Translations under genes and position numbers: made by a program
Assembly (NCBI RefSeq): GCF_900104515.1
Contig: NZ_FNJL01000005.1
Span: forward strand, 124,001-188,000
Direction: 5' to 3'
DNA length: 64,000 nucleotides
DNA from: Paracidovorax cattleyae
Lineage (GTDB): Bacteria > Pseudomonadota > Gammaproteobacteria > Burkholderiales > Burkholderiaceae_C
Notes under the pieces: model-generated
Told to the model about the DNA's origin: nothing
The model's database searches: none
What the model saw: only the letters and a program-made list of their open reading frames with translations
Shown: in pieces, positions 1-9,487 of the stretch
How the letters are laid out: each line of letters begins with the position of its first letter
How positions within the stretch are numbered: the stretch's first letter is position 1

Positions 1-1506
1 GGAGTCCTCGCAGGAATAGGCGGCGGCCTGCTCGACCGGCACCTGGGCGAACGGGATCTGCTTGGCGCCCTTGCCGCAGAGGTCTTCGTAGCTGATGCCG
101 GTACGGCCCGTGTGGCGTTCCGCCAGGCTCGCGAGATTGTGCGGCTTGTGCACTTCCAGCACGTAGCTCTGTAGCATGGTGTCGTGGACGTAGCCCTGCA
201 CGCCGATGCCGTGGTTGGCGAACACGTGGCGGTCGTACTTGACGTGCTGGCCGAGCTTCGCCCGCGAGCCGTCCTCCAGCCAGGGTTTCAGGCGCTCCAG
301 CACCGCGGCCAGGGGCAGTTGCTCGGGCGCGTCCGGCCCGCTGTGGGCCAGGGGAATGTAGGCCGCGGCACCGGGCTCCACGCTGAAGCTCAGGCCCACG
401 ATCTCGGCACGCAGTTCGTCGAGCGAGGTGGTCTCGGTGTCGAGCGCCACCAGCTCGGCGCCGCGGATGCGCTCCAGCCAGCGGTCGAAATCCTCCCAGG
501 TGAGCACGGTGTCGTAGGCCACCTCGCGCCCCTGCGCGGCTTCGGCCACGAAGGTGGTTTCAGGGCTCGCGAACAGGTCGCCGCTCGCGCCGGACAGCGT
601 GGCCGTGGCGTTCGCCGGCAGGTCGTCTTGCAGCGCACGGGCGAGGCCCTTGAAGCCGTAGGCCTGGTAGAAGTCGCGCAGCGCCGCGTTGTCGGAGGCC
701 CCCATGGCCACCCCGGCCAGGTCGGGCAGTCCCTCCACATGGCCCGTGAGGTCGCAGTCGGTGCGGATGGTGACCAGCTCGCGCCCCTTGGGCAGCCACT
801 CCAGCGCGCCGCGCAGGTTCTCGCCGGCCACGCCCTTGATCTCGGCCGCGTGCGCCAGCAGCCCGTCGAGCGAGCCGTATTCGTTCAGCCACTTGGCGGC
901 CGTCTTGGGGCCCACCTTGGGCACGCCGGGCACGTTGTCCACTGCATCGCCGACCAGCGTCTGGTAATCGACCATCAGCGTGGGCGGAACGCCGAACTCG
1001 GCCGTGACGCCCGCCACGTCGCGGCGCTTGCCGCTCATGGTGTCGATGATGGTGATGTGCTCGTCCACCAGTTGCGACAGATCCTTGTCGCCGCTGGAGA
1101 CGATGACCTCGATGCCCTGGCGTGCGGCGCAGGCCGCGAGGGTGCCGATCACGTCGTCGGCTTCCACGCCGGGCACGCAGACCACCGGCCAGCCCATCAG
1201 GCGCACGACCTCGTGGATGGGCTCGATCTGCGCGCGCAGGTCGTCGGGCATGGGGGCGCGGTGCGCCTTGTATTCGGGATAGAGCGTGTCGCGGAAGGTC
1301 GGCCCGCTCGCGTCGAAGACGCAGGCGGCGTAGTCGGCGGGATAGTCCCTGCGCAGCGCTTGCAGCATGTTGATCATGCCGCGGATGGCCCCGGTGGCGG
1401 GGCTGGCCGGGTCGCCGGGCACGGCCCGCAGGTCCGGCATGGCGTGGAAGGCGCGGTAGAGGTAGCTGGAGCCGTCCACCAGCACCAGGGTCTTGGGTTT
1501 GCTCAT
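1..1506 (-). CDS. polA: DNA polymerase I, N-terminal part (runs off the window start)
   Basis: DNA polymerase I fills gaps and removes RNA primers during replication and repair. The visible 502 codons begin [20 protein letters not shown], the standard start of the 5'-3' exonuclease domain (about residues 1-290), with acidic metal-site motifs such as VFDASG and DDVIGTLA and the helix-hairpin-helix stretch [16 protein letters not shown]. From about residue 330 a 3'-5' exonuclease-like domain follows, with [10 protein letters not shown] near residue 360. The polymerase domain lies outside the window. The ATG at 1506 is preceded on the minus strand by a CACAAT box only 8 nt away. It is divergent from the DUF2782 gene, an arrangement also known from Pseudomonas and Burkholderiales. 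Confidence 0.97.
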   Translation of the reverse strand, partial: MSKPKTLVLVDGSSYLYRAFHAMPDLRAVPGDPASPATGAIRGMINMLQALRRDYPADYAACVFDASGPTFRDTLYPEYKAHRAPMPDDLRAQIEPIHEVVRLMGWPVVCVPGVEADDVIGTLAACAARQGIEVIVSSGDKDLSQLVDEHITIIDTMSGKRRDVAGVTAEFGVPPTLMVDYQTLVGDAVDNVPGVPKVGPKTAAKWLNEYGSLDGLLAHAAEIKGVAGENLRGALEWLPKGRELVTIRTDCDLTGHVEGLPDLAGVAMGASDNAALRDFYQAYGFKGLARALQDDLPANATATLSGASGDLFASPETTFVAEAAQGREVAYDTVLTWEDFDRWLERIRGAELVALDTETTSLDELRAEIVGLSFSVEPGAAAYIPLAHSGPDAPEQLPLAAVLERLKPWLEDGSRAKLGQHVKYDRHVFANHGIGVQGYVHDTMLQSYVLEVHKPHNLASLAERHTGRTGISYEDLCGKGAKQIPFAQVPVEQAAAYSCEDS

Positions 1507-1552
1507 GGTCCGGGATTGTGCCCGCGGGCGGGTACGCGCGCCCGTGCGGGCC

Positions 1553-1558
1553 TACAAT
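1553..1558 (+). promoter_or_regulatory. -10 box TACAAT immediately upstream of the DUF2782 gene
   Basis: TACAAT matches the sigma-70 -10 consensus at five of six positions. Only six bases separate it from the ATG at 1565, so transcription would start at or next to the start codon and leave no room for a Shine-Dalgarno sequence. The -35 region is not recognisable. Confidence 0.5.
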
Positions 1559-1564
1559 CCGCCC

Positions 1565-1936
1565 ATGCGCGCCGCCACCACCCTTCTCTTCCTGGCGCTG
1601 GCCTCCGGGCCGGCCCTTGCCCAGACTCCCGCACCCTCGCCCGCTGCTCCGCAGGCCGCCCCCGCGGCGGACGCGCAGCCCGGTGCCGCGGCGGATGCCG
1701 AGCCGGGCCGGCGCAACCAGCGCGTGGAACGCATCCGCGTCGAGGACGAAGGCAGCCGCGTGGACGAACTGCGCGTGGGCGGGCAGACGCAGAGCATCAC
1801 GGTGCAGCCCAAGGCCGGCACCACCATGCCCGAATACGAAGTGCAGCCGCCCGATGGCGTGCGCGCGCGGCCCGGCAGCCGCAATGGCGCGGAAACCATC
1901 ACCAGCCCGCGGGTCTGGAATGTCATGAAGTTCTGA
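1565..1936 (+). CDS. DUF2782-type small exported protein
   Basis: This 123-residue protein has a clear signal peptide (hydrophobic residues 4-18, ending ALAQ) followed by an Ala/Pro-rich linker. A conserved core, [19 protein letters not shown] then ITVQPKAG, resembles the DUF2782 family, which sits between polA and thrB in many beta- and gammaproteobacteria. Its function is unknown; the family is thought to be periplasmic. It is followed after 149 bp by thrB, probably in one transcription unit. The family assignment rests on motif resemblance and the conserved position next to polA and thrB. Confidence 0.75.
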   Translation: MRAATTLLFLALASGPALAQTPAPSPAAPQAAPAADAQPGAAADAEPGRRNQRVERIRVEDEGSRVDELRVGGQTQSITVQPKAGTTMPEYEVQPPDGVRARPGSRNGAETITSPRVWNVMKF

Positions 1937-2085
1937 TCCAACGCCCGGGCGCCTGCGCCCCGGCGCCACCCGCTCCGCAGCGGATACGGAGGCCTTCCTG
2001 CGGCCGCCTGCCGCGGCATCCGGCCCGGCGGCCCGCCCGCCGCTCCGCTCCTTTTTCTGTCTTCCGCTCTTTTCCCCGCCCAGCA

Positions 2086-3060
2086 ATGGCCGTTTTCACC
2101 GAAGTCTCCAAGAAAGAGGCGCGCGATCTGCTGCGCCGTTTGCAGTTGGGCACCCTGGAGTCGCTGCGCGGCATCGAAGGCGGGATCGAGAACACGAACT
2201 ACTTCCTCACCAGCGACCAGGGCGAGTACGTGCTCACGCTGTTCGAGCGCCTGAACGCCGAGCAGCTGCCGTTCTACCTGCACCTGATGAAGCACCTCGC
2301 GCAGGCGGGGATTCCCGTGCCGGACCCGCGCGGCGACCGCCATGGCAACATCCTGCACGCCGTCGCGGGCAAGCCTGCCGCCGTGGTGAACAAGCTGCCC
2401 GGCAGGAGCCAGCTCGCACCGGAACCGGTGCACTGCGCGGCGGTGGGCGGCATGCTGGCCCGCATGCACCTGGCCGGGCGGGACTACGAGCGCCGGCAGC
2501 CCAACCTGCGCGGCCTGGCCTGGTGGAACGAGACGGTGCCCGCGGTGCTGCCCCACATCGCCGAGGCCCAGAGCACCCTGCTGCGCTCGGAACTGGCCTA
2601 CCAGAACCATGTCGCCGCGTCCCCGGGCTACGCGGCGCTGCCGCGCGGCCCCGTCCATGCCGACCTGTTCCGCGACAACGCCATGTTCGACGGCGAGACC
2701 CTGACGGGGTTCTTCGACTTCTATTTCGCCGGCGTGGACACCTGGCTGTTCGACCTGGCGGTGTGCCTGAACGACTGGTGCATCGACTGGCCCACCGGCC
2801 TGCACGCGCCCGGCCGCGCCACGGCCATGCTGGACGCCTACCAGGCGGTGCGGCCGCTCTCGGCCGACGAGCGGGCCCTGCTGCCTGCGATGCTGCGCGC
2901 GGGCGCACTGCGCTTCTGGATCTCCCGCCTGTGGGATTTCCACCTGCCGCGCGAGGCCAGCCTGCTCACGCCGCACGATCCCACGCACTTCGAGCGGGTG
3001 CTGCGCGGCCGCATCGCCCGGCCGCTGCATGCGCGTGCCGGAGGCGGATTCGACGAATGA
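2086..3060 (+). CDS. thrB: homoserine kinase (ThrB, aminoglycoside-phosphotransferase fold)
   Basis: ThrB phosphorylates L-homoserine to O-phosphohomoserine in threonine biosynthesis. The 324-residue protein starts [16 protein letters not shown] and belongs to the proteobacterial type with an APH/choline kinase fold, not the GHMP type. The catalytic loop HADLFRDN has His191 and Asp193, and the metal-binding segment [18 protein letters not shown] follows. The N-terminal [13 protein letters not shown] is the nucleotide-binding loop of this family. Its length and both ends are normal. The context, downstream of polA and a DUF2782 gene, is the conserved one for this type of ThrB. Confidence 0.96.
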   Translation: MAVFTEVSKKEARDLLRRLQLGTLESLRGIEGGIENTNYFLTSDQGEYVLTLFERLNAEQLPFYLHLMKHLAQAGIPVPDPRGDRHGNILHAVAGKPAAVVNKLPGRSQLAPEPVHCAAVGGMLARMHLAGRDYERRQPNLRGLAWWNETVPAVLPHIAEAQSTLLRSELAYQNHVAASPGYAALPRGPVHADLFRDNAMFDGETLTGFFDFYFAGVDTWLFDLAVCLNDWCIDWPTGLHAPGRATAMLDAYQAVRPLSADERALLPAMLRAGALRFWISRLWDFHLPREASLLTPHDPTHFERVLRGRIARPLHARAGGGFDE

Positions 3061-3279
3061 GCCTGCCGGCTGCCGGCCACCGTGGCGGCGCGGCCACATG
3101 AAACCTGCCGGCGCGCCTGGAAACCCGCGCCGGCACGGCCCATCCGGCCCTTCGGCGCGACAATCCTTCCCATGCGCGCGCCGCAGCATGCCAGTTGCCC
3201 CACGCCTGCCGAAACGACCGCGCCTCCCGCGAAGCGCCCAGCCACTGCCCCACGGGCGTAACACGCACACTGCACCGCA

Positions 3280-4095
3280 ATGAAACTGCACATCGTCCCT
3301 GCCCGCGCCGGCCTGGAATGGGTCCGCCTCGGCATCCGCATCTTCTGGCGCCAGCCGATGGCGCTGGCGGCCCTGTTCTTCCTGACCATGGCGGCGATGT
3401 CCATCGCCACGCTGCTGCCGCTCGTCGGGCCCGCCGTGGCGCTGGCACTGCTGCCCTCCGCCACGCTGGCCATGATGGTGGCCGCCGGGGACGCCACGCA
3501 GGGCCGCTTTCCCACCCCGGCCCTGCTGCTGGTGGCCTTCCGCACCGGCCGGCAGCGCCTGCGCTCCATGCTCGTGCTCGGCGCGCTCTACGCCGTCGGC
3601 TTCCTCGCCGTCATGGCGATTTCCGCGCTGCTGGACGGCGGGCAGTTCGCGCGCGTTTACCTGGGTGGGGAGGAACTCACGCGCGAGATGGCCGAGATGC
3701 CGCAGTTCCAGGCGGCGATGTGGCTCGCGCTCGCACTCTACGTGCCGCTGTCGCTGCTCTTCTGGCACGCGCCCGGCCTGGTGCACTGGCACGGCGTTCC
3801 GCCGGTGAAAGCGCTGTTCTTCAGCATCGTCGCCTGCCTGCGCAACATCGGCGCGTTCACCGTGTACGGCCTGGCATGGACAGGGGTCTTCCTGGGCGCG
3901 GGCATCGCCGCCAGCGTGTTCGTGACGCTGCTGGCGCTCATGGGCCTGGGCAACGCGCTCGCGGCCGGCATCATGGTCGGCACGGCCATGCTGCTGGCGG
4001 CGATGTTCTTTACCTCCGTGGTGTTCTCCTTCCGCGACTGCTTCGAGCCGCCCGAGCGCCCGGCGCCGCTCCCGGAAAGCCCCGCCACCGCCTGA
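3280..4095 (+). CDS. BPSS1780-type inner membrane protein
   Basis: This 271-residue protein has about six hydrophobic segments (near residues 30-48, 52-70, 105-125, 150-170, 195-222 and 228-252). The start MKLHIVPARAGLEWVRLGIRIF is characteristic of the BPSS1780 family of betaproteobacterial integral membrane proteins, whose function is unknown. No enzymatic motif is visible. It is separated from thrB by 219 bp, in which no gene is seen, and ends shortly before the phosphate-responsive promoter of the next gene, so it is probably monocistronic. Confidence 0.8.
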   Translation: MKLHIVPARAGLEWVRLGIRIFWRQPMALAALFFLTMAAMSIATLLPLVGPAVALALLPSATLAMMVAAGDATQGRFPTPALLLVAFRTGRQRLRSMLVLGALYAVGFLAVMAISALLDGGQFARVYLGGEELTREMAEMPQFQAAMWLALALYVPLSLLFWHAPGLVHWHGVPPVKALFFSIVACLRNIGAFTVYGLAWTGVFLGAGIAASVFVTLLALMGLGNALAAGIMVGTAMLLAAMFFTSVVFSFRDCFEPPERPAPLPESPATA

Positions 4096-4154
4096 TGCCG
4101 CGAACGCCGGCACGCCTCCTGCAGGCGGGCGACTCCAGTGGCTCCAGGCGCCCG

Positions 4155-4194
4155 GTCACGGTACCGTCACCAAAGCGTCAAATCCCCGTCATCA
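4155..4194 (+). promoter_or_regulatory. tandem Pho boxes (PhoB operator) of the phoX gene
   Basis: GTCA occurs at 4155, 4166, 4177 and 4188, that is, four copies in exact 11-bp phase, three of them as CGTCA. PhoB binds 11-bp direct repeats with a TGTCA-like core, two per box, so this reads as two consecutive Pho boxes. The array lies about 125 bp ahead of a gene encoding a PhoX-type phosphatase, which is the expected target. The regulator itself is not in the window. Confidence 0.8.
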
Positions 4195-4315
4195 CGGATT
4201 CCTAGCATCCCGGTCCGGAGACAGGCCCGGGTACGCCCGGCCTGCCCATCGAGAGGCCCGTTGCGCATTCATGCGTCTGCGGCGCCCGTACAGCAGACCG
4301 ACCCATCCGGAATCC

Positions 4316-6277
4316 ATGATGTCCCACACCCCGATGCCCTCCCGCCGCAAGGCCCTGCAATTCCTGGCCGGCATGCCCCTGCTGCCCCTGGGCGCCACTG
4401 CATCCGCCGCCTCCGTGCTGGCCGCCTGCGGCGGCGGCAGCGGCGGCATCACCCCCGTGAGCTTCGCATCCGCCAGCTTCACGTCGATGGCCGCGCCCAC
4501 GCTTTCCACGCCCGCCGCGATGGCGACGACCACCGTCGGCTCCACGCTGAACGTCAAGTTCAGCGACGACTCGGTCCAGAGCTACCAGCTGGCCTACCAG
4601 CCGTTCTTCGTCACGGGCGACCGCGTGTCCGACGGCAAGGGCGGCACGATCCTGGCCGGCGGCTACGTGGACATCAACAACCGGCCGATCATCGACACGA
4701 CCGTGGCCGGCAAGGATCGCCAGTTCTTCTCCGATTCGCCCGACGGCACCTCGCTGCTCACCGTGCCCAATGCCAAGGTGGACGGCGTGAAAGGCAACCC
4801 CGTGTTCGCGGTGGTGCAGTTCGAATACACCACCTGGGCGCAGGACGGCAAGACCGACATGTACGGCAAGCTGCCCTCTCCCATCGCGGTGCTGTCGCTC
4901 GATCAGGACCCCGCCACCGGCAAGCTGACGCTCGTGAAATACCACAACGTGGACACCTCCACGGTGCACGGACTGTGGATCACCTGCGGCGCGAGCCTCT
5001 CGCCCTGGGGCACGCACCTTTCCAGCGAGGAGTACGAGCCCGACGCGTTCACGGCGGCGTCGAACGCGCAGTTCAAGGCCTACAGCAAGAACCTCTACGG
5101 CAGCGAGACGGCCGCCAACCCCTACCACTACGGCCACATGCCCGAAGTGACGGTGAACGCCGACGGCACCGCCTCCATCAAGAAGCACTTCTGCATGGGC
5201 CGCATCTCCCATGAGCTGGTGCAGGTGATGCCCGACCAGCGCACCGCCCTGATGGGCGACGACGCCACCAACAGCGGCTACTTCGTCTTCGTGGCCGACA
5301 AGGAAAAAGACCTGTCCTCCGGCACGCTGTACGCGGCCAAGGTGGGCTCCGGCTTCTCGATCGACCCGGCTGCCAACTCCGCCGCCCCGCTCACCTGGAT
5401 CAAGCTCGGCTCGGCCACCAGCGCGGAAATCGAGAAGCTCGCCAGCACGCTCAAGCCCACCGACATCATGTCCGTGGCCTCCACCGACCCGAAGGACGCG
5501 AGCTACACGAAGATCGTCGCCAACGGCAAGACCGAATGGATCAAGATCAACCCCGGCATGGAAAAGGCCGCCGCCTTCCTGGAAACGCACCGCTACGCCG
5601 CATTCGCCGGCGCGAGCCTGGGCTTCACCAAGATGGAAGGCACCACCGTCAACGCCAAGGAAAAGATCGCCTACTCGGCGCTGCAGAACGTGCAGGCCTC
5701 GATGGTGGCCGGCAATGCCGCCAACGTGCCGGGCAACGGCATCTCGGTGCCCAGGCAGCTCGTCGCCGGCGCGGTGATGGCGCTCAACCTGCGTGGCGGC
5801 CAGAAGGACACCCAGGGCAACACCATCAACAGCGACTGGATGCCGGTGGACACGAAGGCCCTGCTGGCCGGCGAGGACATCGCCGCCGACGCCCTGGGCA
5901 ACACGGCCAACCCCAACAACATCGCCAACCCGGACAACCTGAAGTTCTCCGAGAAGCTGCGCACCCTCTTCATCGGCGAGGACAGCAGCCAGCACGTGAA
6001 CAACTTCCTGTGGGCCTACAACGTCGATACGAAGCAGCTCTCGCGCCTCATGTCGGTGCCGGCGGGCGGCGAATCCACCGGCCTGCATGCCGTGGACGAG
6101 ATCAACGGCTTCACCTACATCATGAGCAACTTCCAGCACGCCGGTGATTGGGGCAGCATCCACTCCAAGGTGAAGGACCAGCTCGACCCGCTGGTTCGCG
6201 CCAACTACAAGGACAAGTTCGGTTCCGCCGTGGGCTACCTGACCGGCACGCCCCGGCAGATGAAGCTCAGCGCCTGA
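4316..6277 (+). CDS. phoX: PhoX-type alkaline phosphatase (DUF839 family)
   Basis: This 653-residue exported protein resembles PhoX, a calcium/iron-dependent phosphatase that releases phosphate from organic phosphoesters. The N-terminus has a twin-arginine signal (SRRKALQFL) and then SVLAACGGG, which could also serve as a lipobox; export is therefore by Tat, possibly with lipid anchoring. The signature SPWGTHLSSEEYEPDA matches the PhoX segment that supplies metal ligands. The ATG at 4316 is immediately followed by a second ATG at 4319. The promoter carries tandem Pho boxes and the gene ends in a strong terminator, so it is a single-gene, phosphate-starvation-induced unit. Confidence 0.88.
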   Translation: MMSHTPMPSRRKALQFLAGMPLLPLGATASAASVLAACGGGSGGITPVSFASASFTSMAAPTLSTPAAMATTTVGSTLNVKFSDDSVQSYQLAYQPFFVTGDRVSDGKGGTILAGGYVDINNRPIIDTTVAGKDRQFFSDSPDGTSLLTVPNAKVDGVKGNPVFAVVQFEYTTWAQDGKTDMYGKLPSPIAVLSLDQDPATGKLTLVKYHNVDTSTVHGLWITCGASLSPWGTHLSSEEYEPDAFTAASNAQFKAYSKNLYGSETAANPYHYGHMPEVTVNADGTASIKKHFCMGRISHELVQVMPDQRTALMGDDATNSGYFVFVADKEKDLSSGTLYAAKVGSGFSIDPAANSAAPLTWIKLGSATSAEIEKLASTLKPTDIMSVASTDPKDASYTKIVANGKTEWIKINPGMEKAAAFLETHRYAAFAGASLGFTKMEGTTVNAKEKIAYSALQNVQASMVAGNAANVPGNGISVPRQLVAGAVMALNLRGGQKDTQGNTINSDWMPVDTKALLAGEDIAADALGNTANPNNIANPDNLKFSEKLRTLFIGEDSSQHVNNFLWAYNVDTKQLSRLMSVPAGGESTGLHAVDEINGFTYIMSNFQHAGDWGSIHSKVKDQLDPLVRANYKDKFGSAVGYLTGTPRQMKLSA

Positions 6278-6322
6278 CCGGCGCCGTCCGCGGGGCATGC
6301 GCCGCGGATATCTCCCCTGACG

Positions 6323-6352
6323 GCGAGGCCCCTTTCGGGCCTCGCTTTTTTT
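6323..6352 (+). terminator. intrinsic terminator of phoX
   Basis: A perfect 9-bp stem (GCGAGGCCC at 6323-6331 with GGGCCTCGC at 6337-6345) and a five-base loop are followed by seven T residues. It lies 45 bp after the phoX stop. Confidence 0.92.
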
Positions 6353-6429
6353 CGTCCGCGGCATGCGGCCTCTGCGTTCTCCGAAGCCACCTGAACCGCC
6401 CTCCGGAGCGGTTGCCCCTGCGCAACGAC

Positions 6430-6450
6430 TTGCTATTTTTAGCATAGCAA
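6430..6450. repeat. short A+T-rich inverted repeat TTGCTA-N9-TAGCAA
   Basis: A perfect 6-bp inverted repeat flanks a nine-base T-rich centre. It lies about 90 bp upstream of the Fur-box promoter and has no T-run on either strand, so it is not a terminator. It could be an operator for an unidentified regulator. Confidence 0.35.
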
Positions 6451-6521
6451 AAACCCTTCATCGGATGTGGCGTTCCAGGCATTCCTTTCGTCTGCGGATG
6501 GGCGCATGGGCGGCGTCCGGA

Positions 6522-6548
6522 GATGATAATTAATCTCATTCCTATAAT
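6522..6548 (+). promoter_or_regulatory. Fur box overlapping the promoter of the imelysin operon
   Basis: The 19-mer at 6522-6540 contains TGATAAT exactly as in the Fur 7-1-7 consensus, and AATCTCA as a degenerate second half. A consensus -10, TATAAT, follows at 6543-6548, so a bound repressor would cover the promoter. About 200 bp of leader separate it from the first gene. The downstream genes are iron-acquisition genes, which fits iron-Fur repression. Confidence 0.7.
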
Positions 6549-6755
6549 GCCTGCGCCCGCCGTGCTGCACCGCGGTGCGGACCGGGAGGGGTCTGCGCCG
6601 CCGGGAAGCGCAGGGCACGCCCGGGTGGGCTCCAGCCCTCCCGGCTTCACCAGGTTCCGTACGCCGCGGCGCGCCATGCGCCGGCCCGGCAGCACGGGCA
6701 CCGTGGATGCCCTGCTGCATCCGCACCGCCTTTTCCCATCATTTCAGGAGATGCC

Positions 6756-7979
6756 ATGACCACCGCTTCGTTCCAAACCACCGTTCTCTCCGGGCTGCTG
6801 GCCATCGTTGCGCTCGGCTCCACGGGGGTGGTCCTGGCACAGGCGGCCCCGCAGGGCGCCGGCGTGTCCGCCGCGGCGCCTTCGGCCACGGCGGTCACCC
6901 CCGCCGCCGTGGCGGCGCACTACGCCGTGCTGGTGCACGCGAACTACGAGGACGCGCTGAACGCCGCCAGGACGATGCAGGCCGCCATCAAGGCCTTCAC
7001 CGCCAGGCCGTCCGCGGAGACTCTGGCCGAGGCGCGCAAGACCTGGCTGGCCGCGCGCGAGTTCTACGGGCAGACGGAAGCGTTCCGCTTCTACGGCGGC
7101 CCCATCGACGACGACAAGGGCCCGGAGGGCCAGCTCAACGCCTGGCCCATGGACGAGTCCTATGTGGACAGCGTGGAAGGCAAGCCCGGCTCGGGCCTGG
7201 TGAATGACCGGAAATTCGCCATCACCAAGAAGAACCTCGCCGCGCAGAACGAGCGCGGCGGCGAGGAGAACGTCGCCACGGGCTGGCATGCCATCGAGTT
7301 CTTCCTGTGGGGGCAGGACCTGTCCGAGACCGGCCCGGGGGACCGCAATTTCGAGGACTTCGTGGACGGCAAGGGCCGGAACGCCGACCGCCGCCGCCAG
7401 TACCTGAACGTGGTCACGGACCTGCTCATCGACGACCTGGCCTCGCTCGTCAAGGCCTGGGACCCGAAAGCGCCGAACAACTACCGCGCGAAGTTCGTGA
7501 AGGGCGGCCAGGAATCCGTGCGCAAGATGCTGGTGGGCCTGGGCTCGCTGTCCCGCGGCGAGCTGGCTGGCGAGCGGCTGGAAGTGGCCCTCAACAGCCA
7601 GGACCAGGAAGACGAGCACTCCTGCTTCTCCGACAACACCCACCGCGACGCCGTCGCCAATGCCCTGGGCATCCGGAACGTCTGGCTCGGCGAGTACCGG
7701 CGTGCCGACGGCAGCCTGGTGCAGGGCGCCTCGCTGCGTGGCCTGGTCGCCAAGAAGGACGCCGCACTGGCCGAACGGACCACGCAGCAGATCGCCGCCT
7801 CCGTGCAGGCAGCCGAGGGCATCCAGGCCCCCTTCGACCGCGAGATCATCGGCGGCAAGGACGCCCCGGGCCGCCTGCGCATCCAGAAAACCATCGACAG
7901 CCTCACGCAACAGAGCAAGGATCTCGTGGAGGCCGCCAACGCCATCGGCATCACCAAGCTGACGCTCGTGCAACCGTGA
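6756..7979 (+). CDS. imelysin-family protein (IrpA-like, peptidase M75)
   Basis: This 407-residue exported protein is the first gene of an iron-regulated operon. A signal peptide (residues 1-30, cleavage near VLAQA) is followed by the imelysin domain, whose hallmark GWHAIEFFLWG places the conserved GxHxxE motif at Gly176, His178 and Glu181. Imelysins are periplasmic or outer-membrane iron-regulated proteins thought to bind ferric iron or haem; protease activity is doubtful. A good ribosome site (aggag) precedes the ATG at 6756. The next gene begins within a few bases of the stop. The operon order imelysin, di-haem oxidoreductase, imelysin, DUF1513 is widespread in proteobacteria. Confidence 0.9.
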   Translation: MTTASFQTTVLSGLLAIVALGSTGVVLAQAAPQGAGVSAAAPSATAVTPAAVAAHYAVLVHANYEDALNAARTMQAAIKAFTARPSAETLAEARKTWLAAREFYGQTEAFRFYGGPIDDDKGPEGQLNAWPMDESYVDSVEGKPGSGLVNDRKFAITKKNLAAQNERGGEENVATGWHAIEFFLWGQDLSETGPGDRNFEDFVDGKGRNADRRRQYLNVVTDLLIDDLASLVKAWDPKAPNNYRAKFVKGGQESVRKMLVGLGSLSRGELAGERLEVALNSQDQEDEHSCFSDNTHRDAVANALGIRNVWLGEYRRADGSLVQGASLRGLVAKKDAALAERTTQQIAASVQAAEGIQAPFDREIIGGKDAPGRLRIQKTIDSLTQQSKDLVEAANAIGITKLTLVQP

Positions 7980-7984
7980 AGGCG

Positions 7985-9487
7985 ATGCGCGACATGACTT
8001 CCTCGCAGGCCGACCCGGGGCGGCGGCGCGCGCTCTGGCCGGCCGTTGCCCTCGCAGGCACCGGCATGGCCGCCGCGGGCGCCCTGCTCCTGGCCAACGG
8101 CGCCGCGGCAGGCGACCCGCCCGACCCGCTCGGGGAAAAGACCGGTGGCGACACCACGGTCTATGCCACCGGCCGCAACGCCTTCTCGTTCCCCGCGGCC
8201 AACCTCGAGGACGCCGAACGCACGCGCTTCGTGATCGGCAACTCGTTCTTCAAGCGCAACTGGGTGGAAGCCGGCGCCTCGACCAAGGCGCGCGACGGCC
8301 TGGGCCCGCATTTCATCGCACGCTCCTGCGGCGGCTGCCACGTGCAGGACGGCCGCGGCGAGCCGCCGGAGATCTTCAACCGCCTCGGCGAAACCCGCGA
8401 CCCGATCGTCTCGCTGCTCATCCGCCTGTCGATCCCCGGCACCGACCCGCACGGCGGCCCCAACCCGGAACCGGTGTATGGCGACCAGCTCAACACGGCC
8501 GCCGTGCAGGGCGTGAAGCCCGAGGGCACGGTCACCCTGCGCTACGAGACCGTGCAGGGCCGTTTTGCCGACGGCACGCCCTACACCCTGCTCAAGCCCC
8601 ACTACGGCGTGCGCGACCTGGGCTACGGCCCGCTGCATGCCGGCACCATGCTCAGCCCGCGCATCGCGCCGCAGGTCATCGGCGTGGGGCTGCTGGAGGC
8701 CATCGACGAGGCGGACATCCTCGCCAACGCTGCCGACCAGGCGGCCGCGCCCGGTCCGGTCAAGGGACGGCCCAACTACGTCTGGGACGCGCCGTCGGGC
8801 CGCAAGATGCTGGGCCGCTTCGGCTGGAAGGCCAACGTGGCCACCCTCGCGCACCAGACCGGCGGCGCGTTCGTCGGCGACATGGGCATCACCTCCCGGC
8901 ACTTTCCCAGCGAGCACTGCACCACCACGCAGGTGGACTGCGGCGCAGCGCCCAGCGGCCGCAGCGCGGGAGCGCGCGGCCAGGAAGGCGTGGAGATCGA
9001 CGACAAGACCTTCGACGACGTGGTCTTCTACCAGGCTACGCTGGCCCCGCCCGCGCGCCGCGACGTGAACGACGCGGCCGTGCTGCGCGGCCAGGCGCTG
9101 TTCGCGCAGGCCCAGTGCGCGGCCTGCCACCGCCCGAGCTATGTGACGAAGGAAGGCCCCTTCCCGCGGCTGACCAGCAAGGCCCTGTCGGGCCAGCGGA
9201 TCTGGCCTTACACCGATCTATTGCTGCACGACATGGGCGAAGGCCTGGCCGACGGACGGCCCGATTTCCTGGCCACCGGCCGGCAGTGGCGGACACCGCC
9301 GCTGTGGGGCATCGGGCTCATCAAGGACGTGAACGGCCACACCCGGCTGCTGCACGACGGCCGCGCTCGCGGCGTGCTGGAGGCCATCCTCTGGCACGGC
9401 GGCGAGGCGGAAGAAGCGAAGCAGAACGTGCTGAAGATGGACAAGGCCGAGCGCGACGCGCTGGTCCGATTCGTGGAGTCCCTATGA
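7985..9487 (+). CDS. di-haem oxidoreductase / thiol oxidoreductase-like (DUF1111)
   Basis: This 500-residue c-type cytochrome has two haem-binding CxxCH motifs: CGGCH at Cys115-His119 and CAACH at Cys378-His382. An N-terminal hydrophobic segment (around residues 15-35) is a signal peptide for periplasmic export. The protein belongs to the di-haem oxidoreductase (DUF1111) family, related to di-haem peroxidases, whose substrate is not known; in this operon type it is linked to iron uptake, perhaps as a ferric/ferrous redox partner of the imelysins. A GTG at 7976 overlapping the preceding stop, or an ATG at 7994, are alternative starts. Its stop overlaps the next start (ATGA). Confidence 0.88.
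   Translation: MRDMTSSQADPGRRRALWPAVALAGTGMAAAGALLLANGAAAGDPPDPLGEKTGGDTTVYATGRNAFSFPAANLEDAERTRFVIGNSFFKRNWVEAGASTKARDGLGPHFIARSCGGCHVQDGRGEPPEIFNRLGETRDPIVSLLIRLSIPGTDPHGGPNPEPVYGDQLNTAAVQGVKPEGTVTLRYETVQGRFADGTPYTLLKPHYGVRDLGYGPLHAGTMLSPRIAPQVIGVGLLEAIDEADILANAADQAAAPGPVKGRPNYVWDAPSGRKMLGRFGWKANVATLAHQTGGAFVGDMGITSRHFPSEHCTTTQVDCGAAPSGRSAGARGQEGVEIDDKTFDDVVFYQATLAPPARRDVNDAAVLRGQALFAQAQCAACHRPSYVTKEGPFPRLTSKALSGQRIWPYTDLLLHDMGEGLADGRPDFLATGRQWRTPPLWGIGLIKDVNGHTRLLHDGRARGVLEAILWHGGEAEEAKQNVLKMDKAERDALVRFVESL

Noticed and set aside
184-3060. A continuous 958-codon frame on the plus strand running through polA into thrB
   Set aside because: Only the last 324 codons (from 2086) are thrB. The rest is antisense to polA and out of frame with the DUF2782 gene, an effect of high G+C at third positions.
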